Assembly (NCBI GenBank): GCA_018894105.1
Contig: CM032126.1
Location: forward strand, 12,985,001 to 13,049,000
Source of the DNA: Jacaranda mimosifolia
Lineage: Eukaryota; Streptophyta; Magnoliopsida; Lamiales; Bignoniaceae
Reading direction: 5' to 3'
DNA length: 64,000 nucleotides
The first letter of the stretch is position 1. Each line of letters opens with the position of its first letter. A model generated the notes under the pieces. That model did not search any database. It was not told the DNA's origin and was given only the letters and a program-made list of their open reading frames with translations. Shown one piece after another: positions 47,148 to 59,121 of this stretch. Made by a program: the position numbers and the translations under genes.

Positions 47148-47856
47148 TAGGGCTGTCAACGGGTCGGATTTGGATCGGATATGTCATATCCGAATCCGAA
47201 TCCGATTAACAAAATTTACATCCGAATCCGACCCGAAATCTGATAGGATATTTGTTAATCAGTACCATATTCGAATTCGATGGATATTTGAAATTCAGTT
47301 AAAAAATCCGATCCGATTTCATTTTTTTTCTTGCTTGTTTTTTCCTTTTAAATTTTATAAAAATATTGTATGTATAAAGTAAATATATGTCACATTTGAA
47401 TTTTTAACAACTTTTTATTATATATTAGTGAAAAAGTTAAATATTTGAATATTAAAGTCCTTTTTCACATTATATTAATGTATAGATAAACTATTATATA
47501 TTATTATATTTGATATTTTATCAATATCCCTCTTATTTTTTAGGTTAAAAAACTCAATATTAATAATATAATATAGATGTTAATATAGATATTAGGTCAA
47601 TATAATATATAGATTTTATTTTAAAATATTATTAATATTATATATAAGAGTATTAATTTAATAAAAAATATTAAAGTTCGGATTCGGATCTTTAACAGAT
47701 CGGATTGCTTAATTCCATATCCGATCCACTTATTTCGGATTTCGAATATTTATAATCGGATCTGATCCATCGAATATTTTAATCGGATAAAAATCCTAAA
47801 ATTCGGATCGAATTCAGATCGAATTCGGACTAAAATCCGATCCATTGACAGCCCTA
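47148..47856. mobile_element. hAT-like MITE with perfect 8-bp target duplication
   Basis: It starts TAGGGCTGTCAACGGGTCGG; the complement of its end reads TAGGGCTGTCAATGGATCGG. ATATAATT flanks both sides (47140-47147 and 47857-47864). Repeated ATCCGA/TCGGAT words lie near both ends around an AT-rich core. It has no coding frame of its own. The subterminal words resemble those of the element at 29512-30063. Confidence 0.88.
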
Positions 47857-49089
47857 ATATAATTAATTCTTCTACCATCCAACTTAAAACGTTTGTTCCT
47901 AAATGTAGGTAAATAGAATCATTAATTTTGGGACTACATTAATGGAATATTTAATAATAATGTTAATTAATCGTCGTGCCAATACACACACACACATACT
48001 TGTTTTTCTATAAAAATATATATGTAGAGTTGATCAACTTATAAAAAGTTATAAGTGGCCAGCTGGGGTGTTGGTCTAAAATTTAAATATCGTGCGACTA
48101 GCTATATTCTTCAACTTTACCCCTACCTCTCCCTATTCCGTAACCTCATGAATTAAGAGAAAACAAACCCTCTTTAAGCACCTTCTCTCTTTTAATTACC
48201 CCTTGAATAAAATTTCCCCTTAATTTTATGTTTATGTTTGTGTTTGTGTTTTCCTTTCTGTCCGTCTATTTCACTTTGTAATATTTCATCGAAAGTTCCA
48301 AGACAATCCATATCATTCGACAACAGTGTAATTATCCATAGATGATTTGGGTATATCTATATATCTCCATGAGGACAAAGCAAGACAATTGTGATTGTCT
48401 GGTGTGGCACTTGTTCTCTCTGTGTCAGCTAGCGTGCCCACTGCCCGCTGCCTCCTCTCTCTCTCTCCAATACTTCTTCAATAATCTCTTAATCTTATCC
48501 ATAATTCAAGGAAAAATATATTAATTACCAATTTGATAGTATGTAGCTCTAACTAGCATGAAAGATTAATCAAAACTTTGCCAATTGTTTTTAAATTTAT
48601 TTTTCAATTTGTATAGAATTTATGGGGGTAGTTTCCCATAACATATTTTCTTTTTGGGAAAATATAATCAAATATACACTCATTTTTCCTCCAAAACACT
48701 AAAATAAGCTTTCCCAAAATATCCTCTTCATTATCCTCAAAACTTTCCCATTTTTCAATATATACATATATATATATATATTATTATTATTTTTACAATA
48801 AAAAAATTACTTAATTTCATTTTGACCCCAAAAAACTCAATAAAAAAATATTGATTTTGACCGCTACAGTGAAAAAAAATGTCTCCCCCAAAAAATAAAC
48901 AAACTTACCAAAATTTCCTAAAACAAATTTTTAACTATTCTCCAAAATATAACAAAAAATTCATTACATTTTTCAATACAACTTTCTCATTTCATAATCC
49001 CGCTTACAATATTCGTTCCCCCAATAACACATAGTAACATCAAACATAAAACATAACCATATATTACCTATATTTATTTATTACTTTCA

Positions 49090-49125
<36 letters not shown>

Positions 49126-49565
49126 GTATGTATTTTCGGCAACCTAACCATAGATTTTGTGTGATTTCTGGTTAGTTCCGCAAAGCAACCTTCAGCAGAA
49201 AATCTACATCACAATTAAAAATTCTATTTTTAACCCAACGAAAATACAAACCAAATTTATGTGCCATATCAAATATATAATGCATTTCTAATTTCTTAAA
49301 ACGAGGAAGTAAGAATCAAAGAATCGTGAAATTAAGGGAGAAATTATTACAAGAAAAAGCCAAATTATTGTTAAAAAGATCGTTTGTCCATGTCTTTGGT
49401 TGGTACACCATATTTTCTTTCTTTCTCTTTCACGCACACACAGCAGAGAAGAAATGAATATATATATATATATATACACACACATAATTGGCATGCACAG
49501 AATGCCAAGATGATTATTGGGGGCCGGGGGGCATGTGGAGTACCAAATTAGACTACTATGTCCAC

Positions 49566-49596
<31 letters not shown>

Positions 49597-50705
49597 CACA
49601 CACAACACAACAACAACAACAACAACAATCTTAAGATATGTGGGCTCCCACTGCAGTTTTGTATATATTTAGTCAACATTCAACTCTCTCTTACCATTCT
49701 TTTCTTCTAATTTCCATATTCTAATTCCTTTCTACAAAAGAGATCTCAGAGAGAGAGAGAGAGAGATCCAATTAAAATTCTGTCCTTCCTATTCTACCTT
49801 TGTCAGTTACAACCAAAAAAAAAAAAAAAAAAAAAAAAAAAAGAAAAAAAAAAGGGAAAAGAAACTTCAATAACTCCATTTTATGATTGAATTTTCTAGC
49901 AATTATTAAACCCAAAAAAATTGCTAAATTATTATTTTTTTACTAGATTAAATGTGGAGATATTACATTGAAAAAAAAAAACACTTAATAGTTGAGTAAT
50001 ATTTAGATATTTATAGAATTGTGAGGCATTTGCATAATTCAGGCCAATGAAATAAACAAAAGCATAAAGTGGGCTATAGTGAATTTAGGTGTTAATTCGT
50101 ATATTGGACAGAATTATTCCATTGTTAAAAATAATTGGTTAGCCTGAGGATCTTCATGAAAAAACAAAATCAGACACATGAACAAATATAATCATAGCCA
50201 TATGTTATCTGCAAACATTCCTCTGGAGTCTTCATCATTTATATTGTTGACCATATAAAAAAAAAAAAAAAAAAAAAGGACGTTTATAGACATGAATGCT
50301 TAAAATTTTATTTGATGGGGATTACTCTATCTCTCTTTATCTATATACATATATGTTGGTGGGGTCTAAATCTTTCATGTACATCAACTTGATATATTTA
50401 TTATTCTAAGGACTCCTGTCATAAAATTGTCCCAAAGAAAAAGAAGATCAGAAAAATAAAAATAGAAAAAAAGAGAGGAGAAAACAGGGATAATGAAACA
50501 ATACAATATACAATAAATATATTATAAACATTCAAAAACAGATCGAGCCCTTTAATTTGTGGTCTGTCCTGAATTTGGGATTAAATTAATTGAAGGGAGG
50601 GTGCTTAGAGTTAAAGTCTTGTTTCAATACTATATATTATATGCAGTATTAAGGGGAAAATTGAAAACATTGTTTGAATTAATTAATTAATCAAATATTA
50701 TAGAA

Positions 50706-50747
50706 GGGGGATGGGGATGGGGATGGGGATGGGGATGGGGATGGGGG
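50706..50747 (+). repeat. (GGGGAT)n minisatellite with G-quadruplex potential
   Basis: Six to seven GGGGAT units, ending GGGGGTGGGG, lie about 2.1 kb before the NAC start codon. Four or more G runs separated by two bases satisfy the usual G-quadruplex pattern. Confidence 0.85.
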
Positions 50748-51879
50748 TGGGGCTGGTGGTGGTCCATCAAGTATGCTGCTGCTGCTGCTTCTTCTTCTAA
50801 GTTGCCTTGCATATCAAGCAATGTTGTACCCTTTCTCTCTCATCTCTATCCCTATCTCTCTCTAAAGCCATTCATGCCAAAAGAATCATTATCACCACTC
50901 CACCTCAAAACCCATGTGACCTCCTATCATTTTTTTCCCATTCTTTTCCTGTTTTTATATCTTTTCTTTTATATTTAACTTTTCCTTTTCCTTTTTTTTT
51001 TTTTTTTTAAATTTTTTTTTCTACTAGTTACTCATATAAGTACCCTTTATTTTGTTAGTGTATCATTGATTTCTCATTTAGGGGAAAAAAAATAATTTGT
51101 TGAATATAATAAAAACTGTTTTACAAATGAGTTAGCCCACTCAATAGTAAATATTCTCCTGGGTCATCAATAAAGACCTAAGTTCAAAATGTTATCACAA
51201 CTATGTAAACAAAATATTTCATGCGCTTGTGTCTTAAAAAGAAAAAAATAAAATAAAAAATATGGCGATCTTTAAAATTGAAAATCATACATGCATTACA
51301 CATGTACAGGTATGAAAATAGTGTTACTTGATCAATTGACCAGTAATGTAATTAACTTGCATGTAGAGTACACAACATCCATTTTAAATAAATATCCCAA
51401 ATTCACTTTAAGTGCAATTTTTTTTTTTTGGTAAATTAACAAAAATACAAGAAATTTCATTCTGAAAATGTTTTTTTCAATCCAGTTCGTTCTGAAAATA
51501 TAAATTTTGTTCACAAGAACTCTTACTCCAATAACCTATATCAGATCAACTTATTATAATATATATGCATCTATCTTTGTTAAAAACCGTAGAAAAAATC
51601 TTGAAGTGATGTTGATATTTATATGCTTTATTTTGCATATGAAAATATATAGCAACAATCTAATTAATCATTTAAAAATGTGGATTTGTGTATAGATTAT
51701 ATTAATGTAGTGAGGAACAGTTGGGATTGGTATGTGCTTTTGAGTTTGTGCCTAATCAATATGTAAGGGCGTTTGCTAGCTTTTGCTTTACCAGTCAACA
51801 ACACTCAAAACATACAAAGCCACCACTGATCCCCTTAGACAAGGAGACCTTTATTTACCAGTAGAATCAAAAACCCCAA

Positions 51880-51940
51880 CCCTCTCTCTCTCTCTCTCAA
51901 TCTTTCTCTCTCCTCCCCCCTCCCCCCCCCCTCTCTCTCT

Positions 51941-51975
<35 letters not shown>

Positions 51976-51976
51976 C
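51880..51976 (+). repeat. (CT)n and (CA)n microsatellites in the NAC upstream region
   Basis: CT repeats, a C-rich stretch, then CGCGCG and (CA)n follow one another. Pyrimidine (CT) tracts are common in plant 5' leaders and core promoters; the alternating purine-pyrimidine part could adopt Z-DNA. Confidence 0.8.
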
Positions 51977-52797
51977 CTCAGAAAAACTGTCTACATGCTG
52001 TGCTTAAATTAGCAAAGAGTTAAAGGTGGGTATATAGGGTACCTTTTCCTTTATCTCACTACTGGCTTCAGTTAAAGTGACGGGAATTCTGGTGTTTTTC
52101 CATGGTTAAAGCAGGTTTTATACCTCAATCCCACCTCCTCAGTTTTCTTCTTTTTTTCCTCTCTTTCTCTCTTTCTCTTGTCCTCACCTCCCAGCTCTAT
52201 TTCTTCAAGATTATCTATTTCCCACACCCGGCCTTGATTTCTTTGTCTCTTTCATATTTGTTTTCTTTTTACCTTTTCTTTTTGTTTTTAGAATAAGTTT
52301 CTGGTTAAAATATTGGATTTTTTTGGTTTCAGATAGCTACGGTTTTTAATTTGATGTATATGTCGATTTTATTTGATGAAAAAAGGCTTTGAGGGTTTGT
52401 TTTCATGTATTTCAAGAAATTAATTTCTTCTTCATGATCATGCACAGTACTATATTATATATATGTATCTCTTTTGAAATTTAATTATCTTTAGTAGTTA
52501 TTAATTTTTATTTTTAATTTCTTTACCTTATCCAACACATATATATTCATTTCTTTCTCGATCGTCCAGAAAGTGTGTGCGCACATACATATAATTATAT
52601 TACATGATTGACGAAGGGCCTTATGATTTCTTGATATGTAATTAGCAGCAAGTGTAGAGATAGATGACAGTTTGAATTGGGACAAAAGAAGAAGTTGGGA
52701 TTCAGGTTCTTTATGGATTCAAGGTTTGTTATTATCTGCTGAATAGCGGGATATACACATATACACTAGAAAAAGAAGAAGCTTGTTTGTCTGAGCC

Positions 52798-55700
52798 ATG
52801 AATAAGAGCACTCAGCTGGGATCTGTCAGCAGTTCTGATCTCATCGATGCAAAGCTTGAGGAGCATCAATTATGTGGATCCAAACAGTGTCCTGGTTGTG
52901 GACACAAGCTGGAAGGAAAGCCGGTACGGATGATTAATTCCGCATATAATAATATTCTTGGCTTCATTTGCAAGATTTCTAACGATCAAGAATCAGATAT
53001 ATATAAGATAAGGATTATGCTTGTGGTTTAACTTAAATTATTGATCTCATTGGGGAGTATTGCTTTTCAAGCATGCTAAATTTGACTGATTTTATGTTAT
53101 AAATACAACTTTGTTTGTATGAATTTTTTTTTTTTTCAAAATATTCTACTCTTTTTTTTTTTTTTTGTTTCTTTTCCAGTTATATATACATATTTAGTTT
53201 GGATGTGGCTATATATTTTGATTGAAAATTTATGGAGTTGAGATTTGTTGCAGGACTGGGTAGGTCTACCGGCGGGAGTGAAATTTGATCCGACGGACCA
53301 GGAGTTGATAGAACATCTTGAAGCAAAAGTAGAAGGAAAGGAATCCAAATCCCATCCGTTGATAGATGAGTTCATTCCTACTATTGAAGGTGAAGATGGG
53401 ATTTGCTACACGCATCCTGAAAAGCTTCCAGGTCAGAACTACTCTCACCCTCTTTCTCATGTGGGATGTGCGTTTGTGTGGAGAGTTGCTTCTACTACAT
53501 ATAATTCAACAAGTTAGGTGTTTTACTTCAATTCTTTGAGGAAATATAGAACCATAATTAAGTTGGAAAGAATTTTAGGGTTTTGTTTTCTAGTGAACTT
53601 TCAAGAACACTTGGGAGGCAATTTCAATTTGGTTGCACCTAATTAGTAAACCTAACTTTGATTTTTATTAATCAATATATCTTGTTGTTGTTTTTTCCAG
53701 GAGTAACTAGAGATGGATTGAGTAAGCACTTTTTCCACAGGCCCTCCAAGGCGTACACCACCGGCACAAGAAAGAGAAGAAAAATCCAAACCGAATGCGA
53801 CTTGCAAGGCGGGGAAACCCGGTGGCACAAGACGGGCAAAACCAGGCCAGTCATGGTTAACGGCAAGCAAAAAGGGTGCAAGAAAATCTTGGTTTTGTAC
53901 ACAAACTTTGGGAAAAACCGGAAGCCCGAGAAAACAAATTGGGTCATGCATCAATACCACTTAGGCCAGCATGAAGAAGAGAAGGAAGGCGAGCTCGTCG
54001 TTTCCAAGATTTTCTATCAGACTCAACCGAGGCAATGCAACTGGTCCGATCGGAGTGGTCTAAATACTGCTGCCGGAGAGGGAAATAGCGTCGACCCAAA
54101 TAACCGGAGAGACAGCGGCGGTGGGAGCTGCTCTTCCAAGGAAATAATCCCTCAAAGAGATGATTTCTCAGCAGCTGCTGCTGTCAATGTTGGTGCTCCA
54201 ATTCCAGGTTACAGTGCTATAAATATCCAGCAGCTCAAAGCCGATCATTTCAGCTTTCTTCCCTTCAGAAAATCATTTGATGAGGTACAATTAATAAGTC
54301 GTCCAACCCTTTCATAATCGAATATACCACAAACGTCTAGCTTGTACTAGAATTAGTAGCTTAATTCTTGGCTTTTTCGTAACCCAGAAATTCAACTTAA
54401 GATGGGACGAAAATATAATTTTGAGTTTTTTTTTTTTTTCACCCAAAATTTATTCTTAAGTTAGATTTTGTTTTGATATAGTAATTAATTCATAGAAAAG
54501 CAATCTAATGTCCTAACTAGTAACTTATTCTAAGGTGCGAGGCTAGTAATGCATGCATGATACAAAGAAAAGAACATCTTAATTTCCACATTTCCATTGC
54601 TTGAGCGAAAAGCATGAAAATTATGGCAGACTTTCTTGATAATAACAGCCTGCTAATTAAAACTTAACTAGTAGTTCACCCACCAGAAACAAATTAAATT
54701 AAGACAAGAATTAATTATACACGAACATAATAAAGAAAACTAAAAAGTTAAACTGCAAGATTAAGTTTCGATATATAGGGACTAGCTAGCTAGCCAGCTA
54801 TACTTTTTTAGTTAATTAAGCTGATGTACAAATTGATGATTAACGGGTTAACTAATGCAGCAGGGTGGGAACATTGGAGAGGCTTCAATTGCAAGGGAAG
54901 CGGCGGCGGCAGCAGCAGCAGCAGCAGCAGCAGCAGCTGCTCAAGTGGGAGGTGGAGGCACGTGCGAAGAGCGTGAGATGGGACAGCATCACGTGAGCCA
55001 TGAGGCTCAGCAGCACCACACTCATCAGATTGCAGCTACTGCATTTCATATCAGCAGGCCTTCACACTCCATTTCCACCATTATCTCCCCACCACCACTC
55101 CACCACACCTCCATTATTCTTGACGAAGATCACTGCTTCCACGTCCCCAGAATCATGCTCCCTAATGAAAATTTCCAGGTACGATACATTAATAATGTTT
55201 ATATTTATAGATTGGCCCACAATGCCATATTAGCCTATGGTCCAACAATAAATCTTTCACATAATATGATAAGTTAGAAGTTTGAACTTTAGCGAGCTAT
55301 CGATGCGAATATTGGCTCACAATTTGGACATACCAGGTTTTAATGAGAAAAATATAAAGAGGCACTACTCCTCAAGAATGAAAGCTACGTAATGTAACTG
55401 CATTGAATGATCCATGCATTAGTTATAATTGAGTCAAACAATTAATGATGGCTTAGGTCAAATGATAGTGATAGAATTAATTTTTAATTAGTTAGTCTCT
55501 TCCGTTTTTCTTGTAATTACTTAACATCTGGATCATCTTGGAGGTACGTGACAAAATTTATGTGCCAGCAATAGTGCTTACAAGTAATTATAAGTTTCAC
55601 TTTAGAGTTTCTATCTTTTTGGAGGCAATACATGATCATATGGATGATTATGCTTTCTTGTTTTAGTTGTAAATGAATAACTATTATTATATCTTTCGTC

Positions 55701-55749
<49 letters not shown>

Positions 55750-57246
55750 GCAGCATCATCATAAACTTGGTGGAAGGTCTGCATCTGGATTGGAGGAACT
55801 CATAATGGGATGCACCTCAACTGACATCAAAGAAGTAAGTATTACAATTTTCACCTTTTTGACCCAGAAATGCATGCCTCTTATGTGTCAATATGGGAAC
55901 TACTAACCAGTACAAAAAGAAAAAGATGACGTACATATATATGAAAAAGAAACCCACTTCTCTAAGTAAGTGTTGCAATAAGGAATATTATTTTATTCAA
56001 AGGTGAAATATTTCAATATCATATATAAAAACTTAAAGAGAGGTATTAGAACCCTTTTCTTTCTTTCTTTTTTCCTTTTTTCTTTGCCCTTCTACTTTAT
56101 CTCCTTTTTCTTTTCCAATCCAGTGTTTAGGTGGTTTCATCCACAGCCCAGTATGATATTTCTCTTCAATAATATTCAATGTGGAGCTGGCTGTTCTCTC
56201 CAACTTTATTTATAATAACTCGCCAAAATTAAGAATTACGGCTCCATCCTCGTAGATATCATTACATTAAGTGTGAATGATGATCTTGCCGATCGAATTG
56301 CTGCTAATGTAATAACAGATTTTCAGCAAAATCCTTTGTAAATCAGTCCTTTTCTTCATCACTCATCACTTTGGTTGGCCAAATCCTCAATGATATACAA
56401 ATTAACATAAGTAGAGTACTATTGTAAAACTGAAAGCCATCAATTACGGAAGCTGCAGCGCCACGAATCCCCCTTTCTTCTACTTTTGCGCAAATAAAAA
56501 GTGATAAGATGGAACTAAAACCTTTTCTTAGGCTGTTTCTAATTTGAAGTGTTGCTAATACCGCAAGTTAAATCCCAACAATTAGTACAAAAGAATATTA
56601 TAAAGTTTGAGGAAAGCTATATATATCTATATCCTTAGATGTACTTTGGAATAATTTAAGTACTTCAGATAAAGAACGAAGCTTAGCAATCAAAATATAT
56701 ATCCATGAGGAGAATAAAAGAGACACCAAAACCTTTTTTTTTTTCCCGGTGGCATCCTAGGAAAGAAAGAACTCAAGAAATAGACCGTTTTTTTAGTTGT
56801 GATTCGATTCTGATGAATAACCATATTTCACACCTCCACACAAACTCCGGCCCTGTATGGGATTGGAAATTCTTGTGTTCAAAATTAGGATCAGTCAAGC
56901 TCAAACTTAAGTAGTTACGTGATAATCAGTTTTTATTGTCTTTGATCTGTATATTGATAATTAGGATATTTAATTAATTCACTCTGAGTAGATATAATTT
57001 GACTTGGGTTTAAAGTTGAACAAAATTTGAGCTAAATCTCCTAATTAACACTCACAGCAGACAATACCAAGCACTCCATGCACACTACTAATTAAACTGG
57101 AAATTACAGCTAATTAAGCTTATATATATATATATACATGTAATATATGCATGCAGGAGTCATCAATGGCAAACCCACAGGAGGCAGAATGGTTGAAGTA
57201 CTCGAGCTTCTGGCCTGATCCTGACAACCCGGATCATCATGGATAG
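52798..57246 (+). CDS. NAC075: NAC075-like transcription factor, 6 exons
   Basis: A NAC-domain DNA-binding protein. Exons: 52798-52923, 53254-53431, 53701-54284, 54861-55178, about 55709-55834, 57157-57246; together 1422 nt and 473 aa. The N-terminus (residues 1-42) has [20 protein letters not shown] and a CPGCG pair of cysteines, as in Arabidopsis NAC075. The NAC domain follows: [90 protein letters not shown]. The tail ends [23 protein letters not shown]075 is reported to promote flowering and vessel secondary-wall formation. A run of 14 Ala (310-323) and about 15 Gln (exon 5) are notable. Exon 4 may start at 54861 or 54864 (CAGCAG acceptor); exon 5 begins inside a CAG array, so its exact start cannot be read. 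Confidence 0.95.
54900..54941 (+). repeat. GCN repeat coding polyalanine (14 Ala)
   Basis: Three GCG, nine GCA and two GCT codons code 14 alanines in exon 4 of the NAC gene. The nearly pure GCA centre suggests recent slippage. Confidence 0.9.
55703..55753 (+). repeat. CAG repeat coding polyglutamine at an exon boundary
   Basis: CAACAG, then seven CAG, one CAA and seven CAG lead into CAT codons in NAC exon 5. Every CAG is also a possible splice acceptor in the same frame, so intron 4 may end at any of several points. Confidence 0.85.
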
Positions 57247-59071
57247 AAACAAAGTGATGGGAATTAAAACACTTCCACAGACAAAATCATTACCTTTATC
57301 ATTACTACTACTTGAAGCCCTTCCTCAAGTTGTTTTCAGACAAGCTAAGTGCTGAGGGACCATATCACAATTTTTTGTGCTTTTTTCTTGCATCTTTTCT
57401 CTAAATTCCAGGGTAAGGTCCTCCTAAACTCTAAACTCTGGTGGTTCAAACTGAACTAACTGTTCAACAAAACCCATGTTGGAAAGGCAAGAAAGAAGCA
57501 CAGAAAAGAGAAACACAGAAAGAAAAAGAAAGAAACCAAGAAAAAGCTGCTCTATTCTGACAAACACAAGAGGGAACCAAGACCAACCCCCCACCCCCAC
57601 CCCCACCCAAAGCAAAATTCTTCCTGCATGAAAATCATCACCATGATGATTACTATATCATCTTTATATGTTTATTCCTCATTATTTGTTCATTTTTCTT
57701 CATATTTTTGTATAATTTGTTCCATTATTTTACAAGAAATCACTACAGATATTAAAGCACAGTGAAACTTTTTTTATTATTTGATTTGTGAGTAGCATCT
57801 TTTAGAGTTGAGATATACTTACTAGGGGCAAAAATAGTTGCCCACTATAGCAATGAACTTGTACTGAAGAAACTATGCATTGTAGCTAGCTATAATTATG
57901 CTTTATATATTTTCATACTGCCTTCCAGAATGGGAGAAAATCTGTAAAGAGCTTAGTTCCAGAGTAAAGCATTGAGCAGCTTTGACAGATTGCTGTTTGG
58001 CGTAGGCATTAGAACAAACTAGCCTACGGTCCCCTTTCTTTAAGAAAATCATGCAATCTACTGATGCAAAGATTTCCAGGCTGTTCTCTATATGAAGAAC
58101 AAGTATATACAAATCAGATTTTTTTTATCCATTTCTATCTTCCCTTCCTGATTTACAAGTTCTTATAGAGGAAGTAAATGAAGAACAACCACACACACAC
58201 ACAGACACATACATGTATATATTACTTGTATCATGCAACTAATTTGTGGGCTTAGGAAAGGTATGTGGAGCAGTACCGTAATTTTCGTTGAAGTTACAGT
58301 TAAGAGACGGTCATGACCTGCAGCTAGCTAGACAATATCGATCTTTTATATTGAAATTAATTTTGGAGCAGAAAACAATCTTAACAACATTGTGTCCGCA
58401 GCACATACACCATGAGTTTAGCTAGCTAGCTAGCTGCCTATATATATTTAATGGACATAAGACAAACTGATTGTTGGATCAAGATAACCCGCCTAAATAT
58501 ATGGATCGTTTTCTGGTGAATACTCAAGGACAGGCGCCTAAAAAGATCGAATTAAGTGGAATGGCGTTAAGTATATATACTGCGAAAATTATATTTTAAA
58601 ATTAATTAAAATCTGAATTTTTTGTTACAAGAAATTAAAGATGCAACGGCAACCATCAAACACTGAATAAGTATATCGAAACTCATGCATTACAGGAAAA
58701 TAAACAAAAAAAAAAAAAAAAAAGAAACAAAAAAAACAACACTTTTGATGAAACTCAAATGATCAAATATTAAGTCAATTTTTGTAGAGTCCGGGATATC
58801 TTTATGTAGCCTTTGAATATTGTTTTCTGACATGACATTGAGGGAAAGTACAAAAAATAAATAAATAAATAAATAAAGGTTTAAGGATGTTAGTACGTAA
58901 GGCGGTGAGAAAATTATTTGGATCCATTTATAGAAGTAAAATAATTTACTATTTTATGACACACAAAGAGTTTGTTCATTTATCTATATATGCTGATCTT
59001 TAAAACTGCTTTAATTATTCTATTCCAGATTCGAGCTTTTTCCTGCCAATAGTTTGTAAATATGCTTTACT

Positions 59072-59121
<50 letters not shown>

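Larger units (their letters stand above)
47857..52797. other. Intergenic DNA and NAC upstream region
   Basis: No gene is supported. The stretch carries (CT)n at 49090-49107, (TA)n and (CA)n runs, an interrupted poly(A) at 49815-49853, the GGGGAT minisatellite at 50706-50747, and a pyrimidine-rich block with (CT)n and (CA)n at 51880-51975. The last kilobase probably includes the NAC promoter and 5' leader. Confidence 0.5.
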
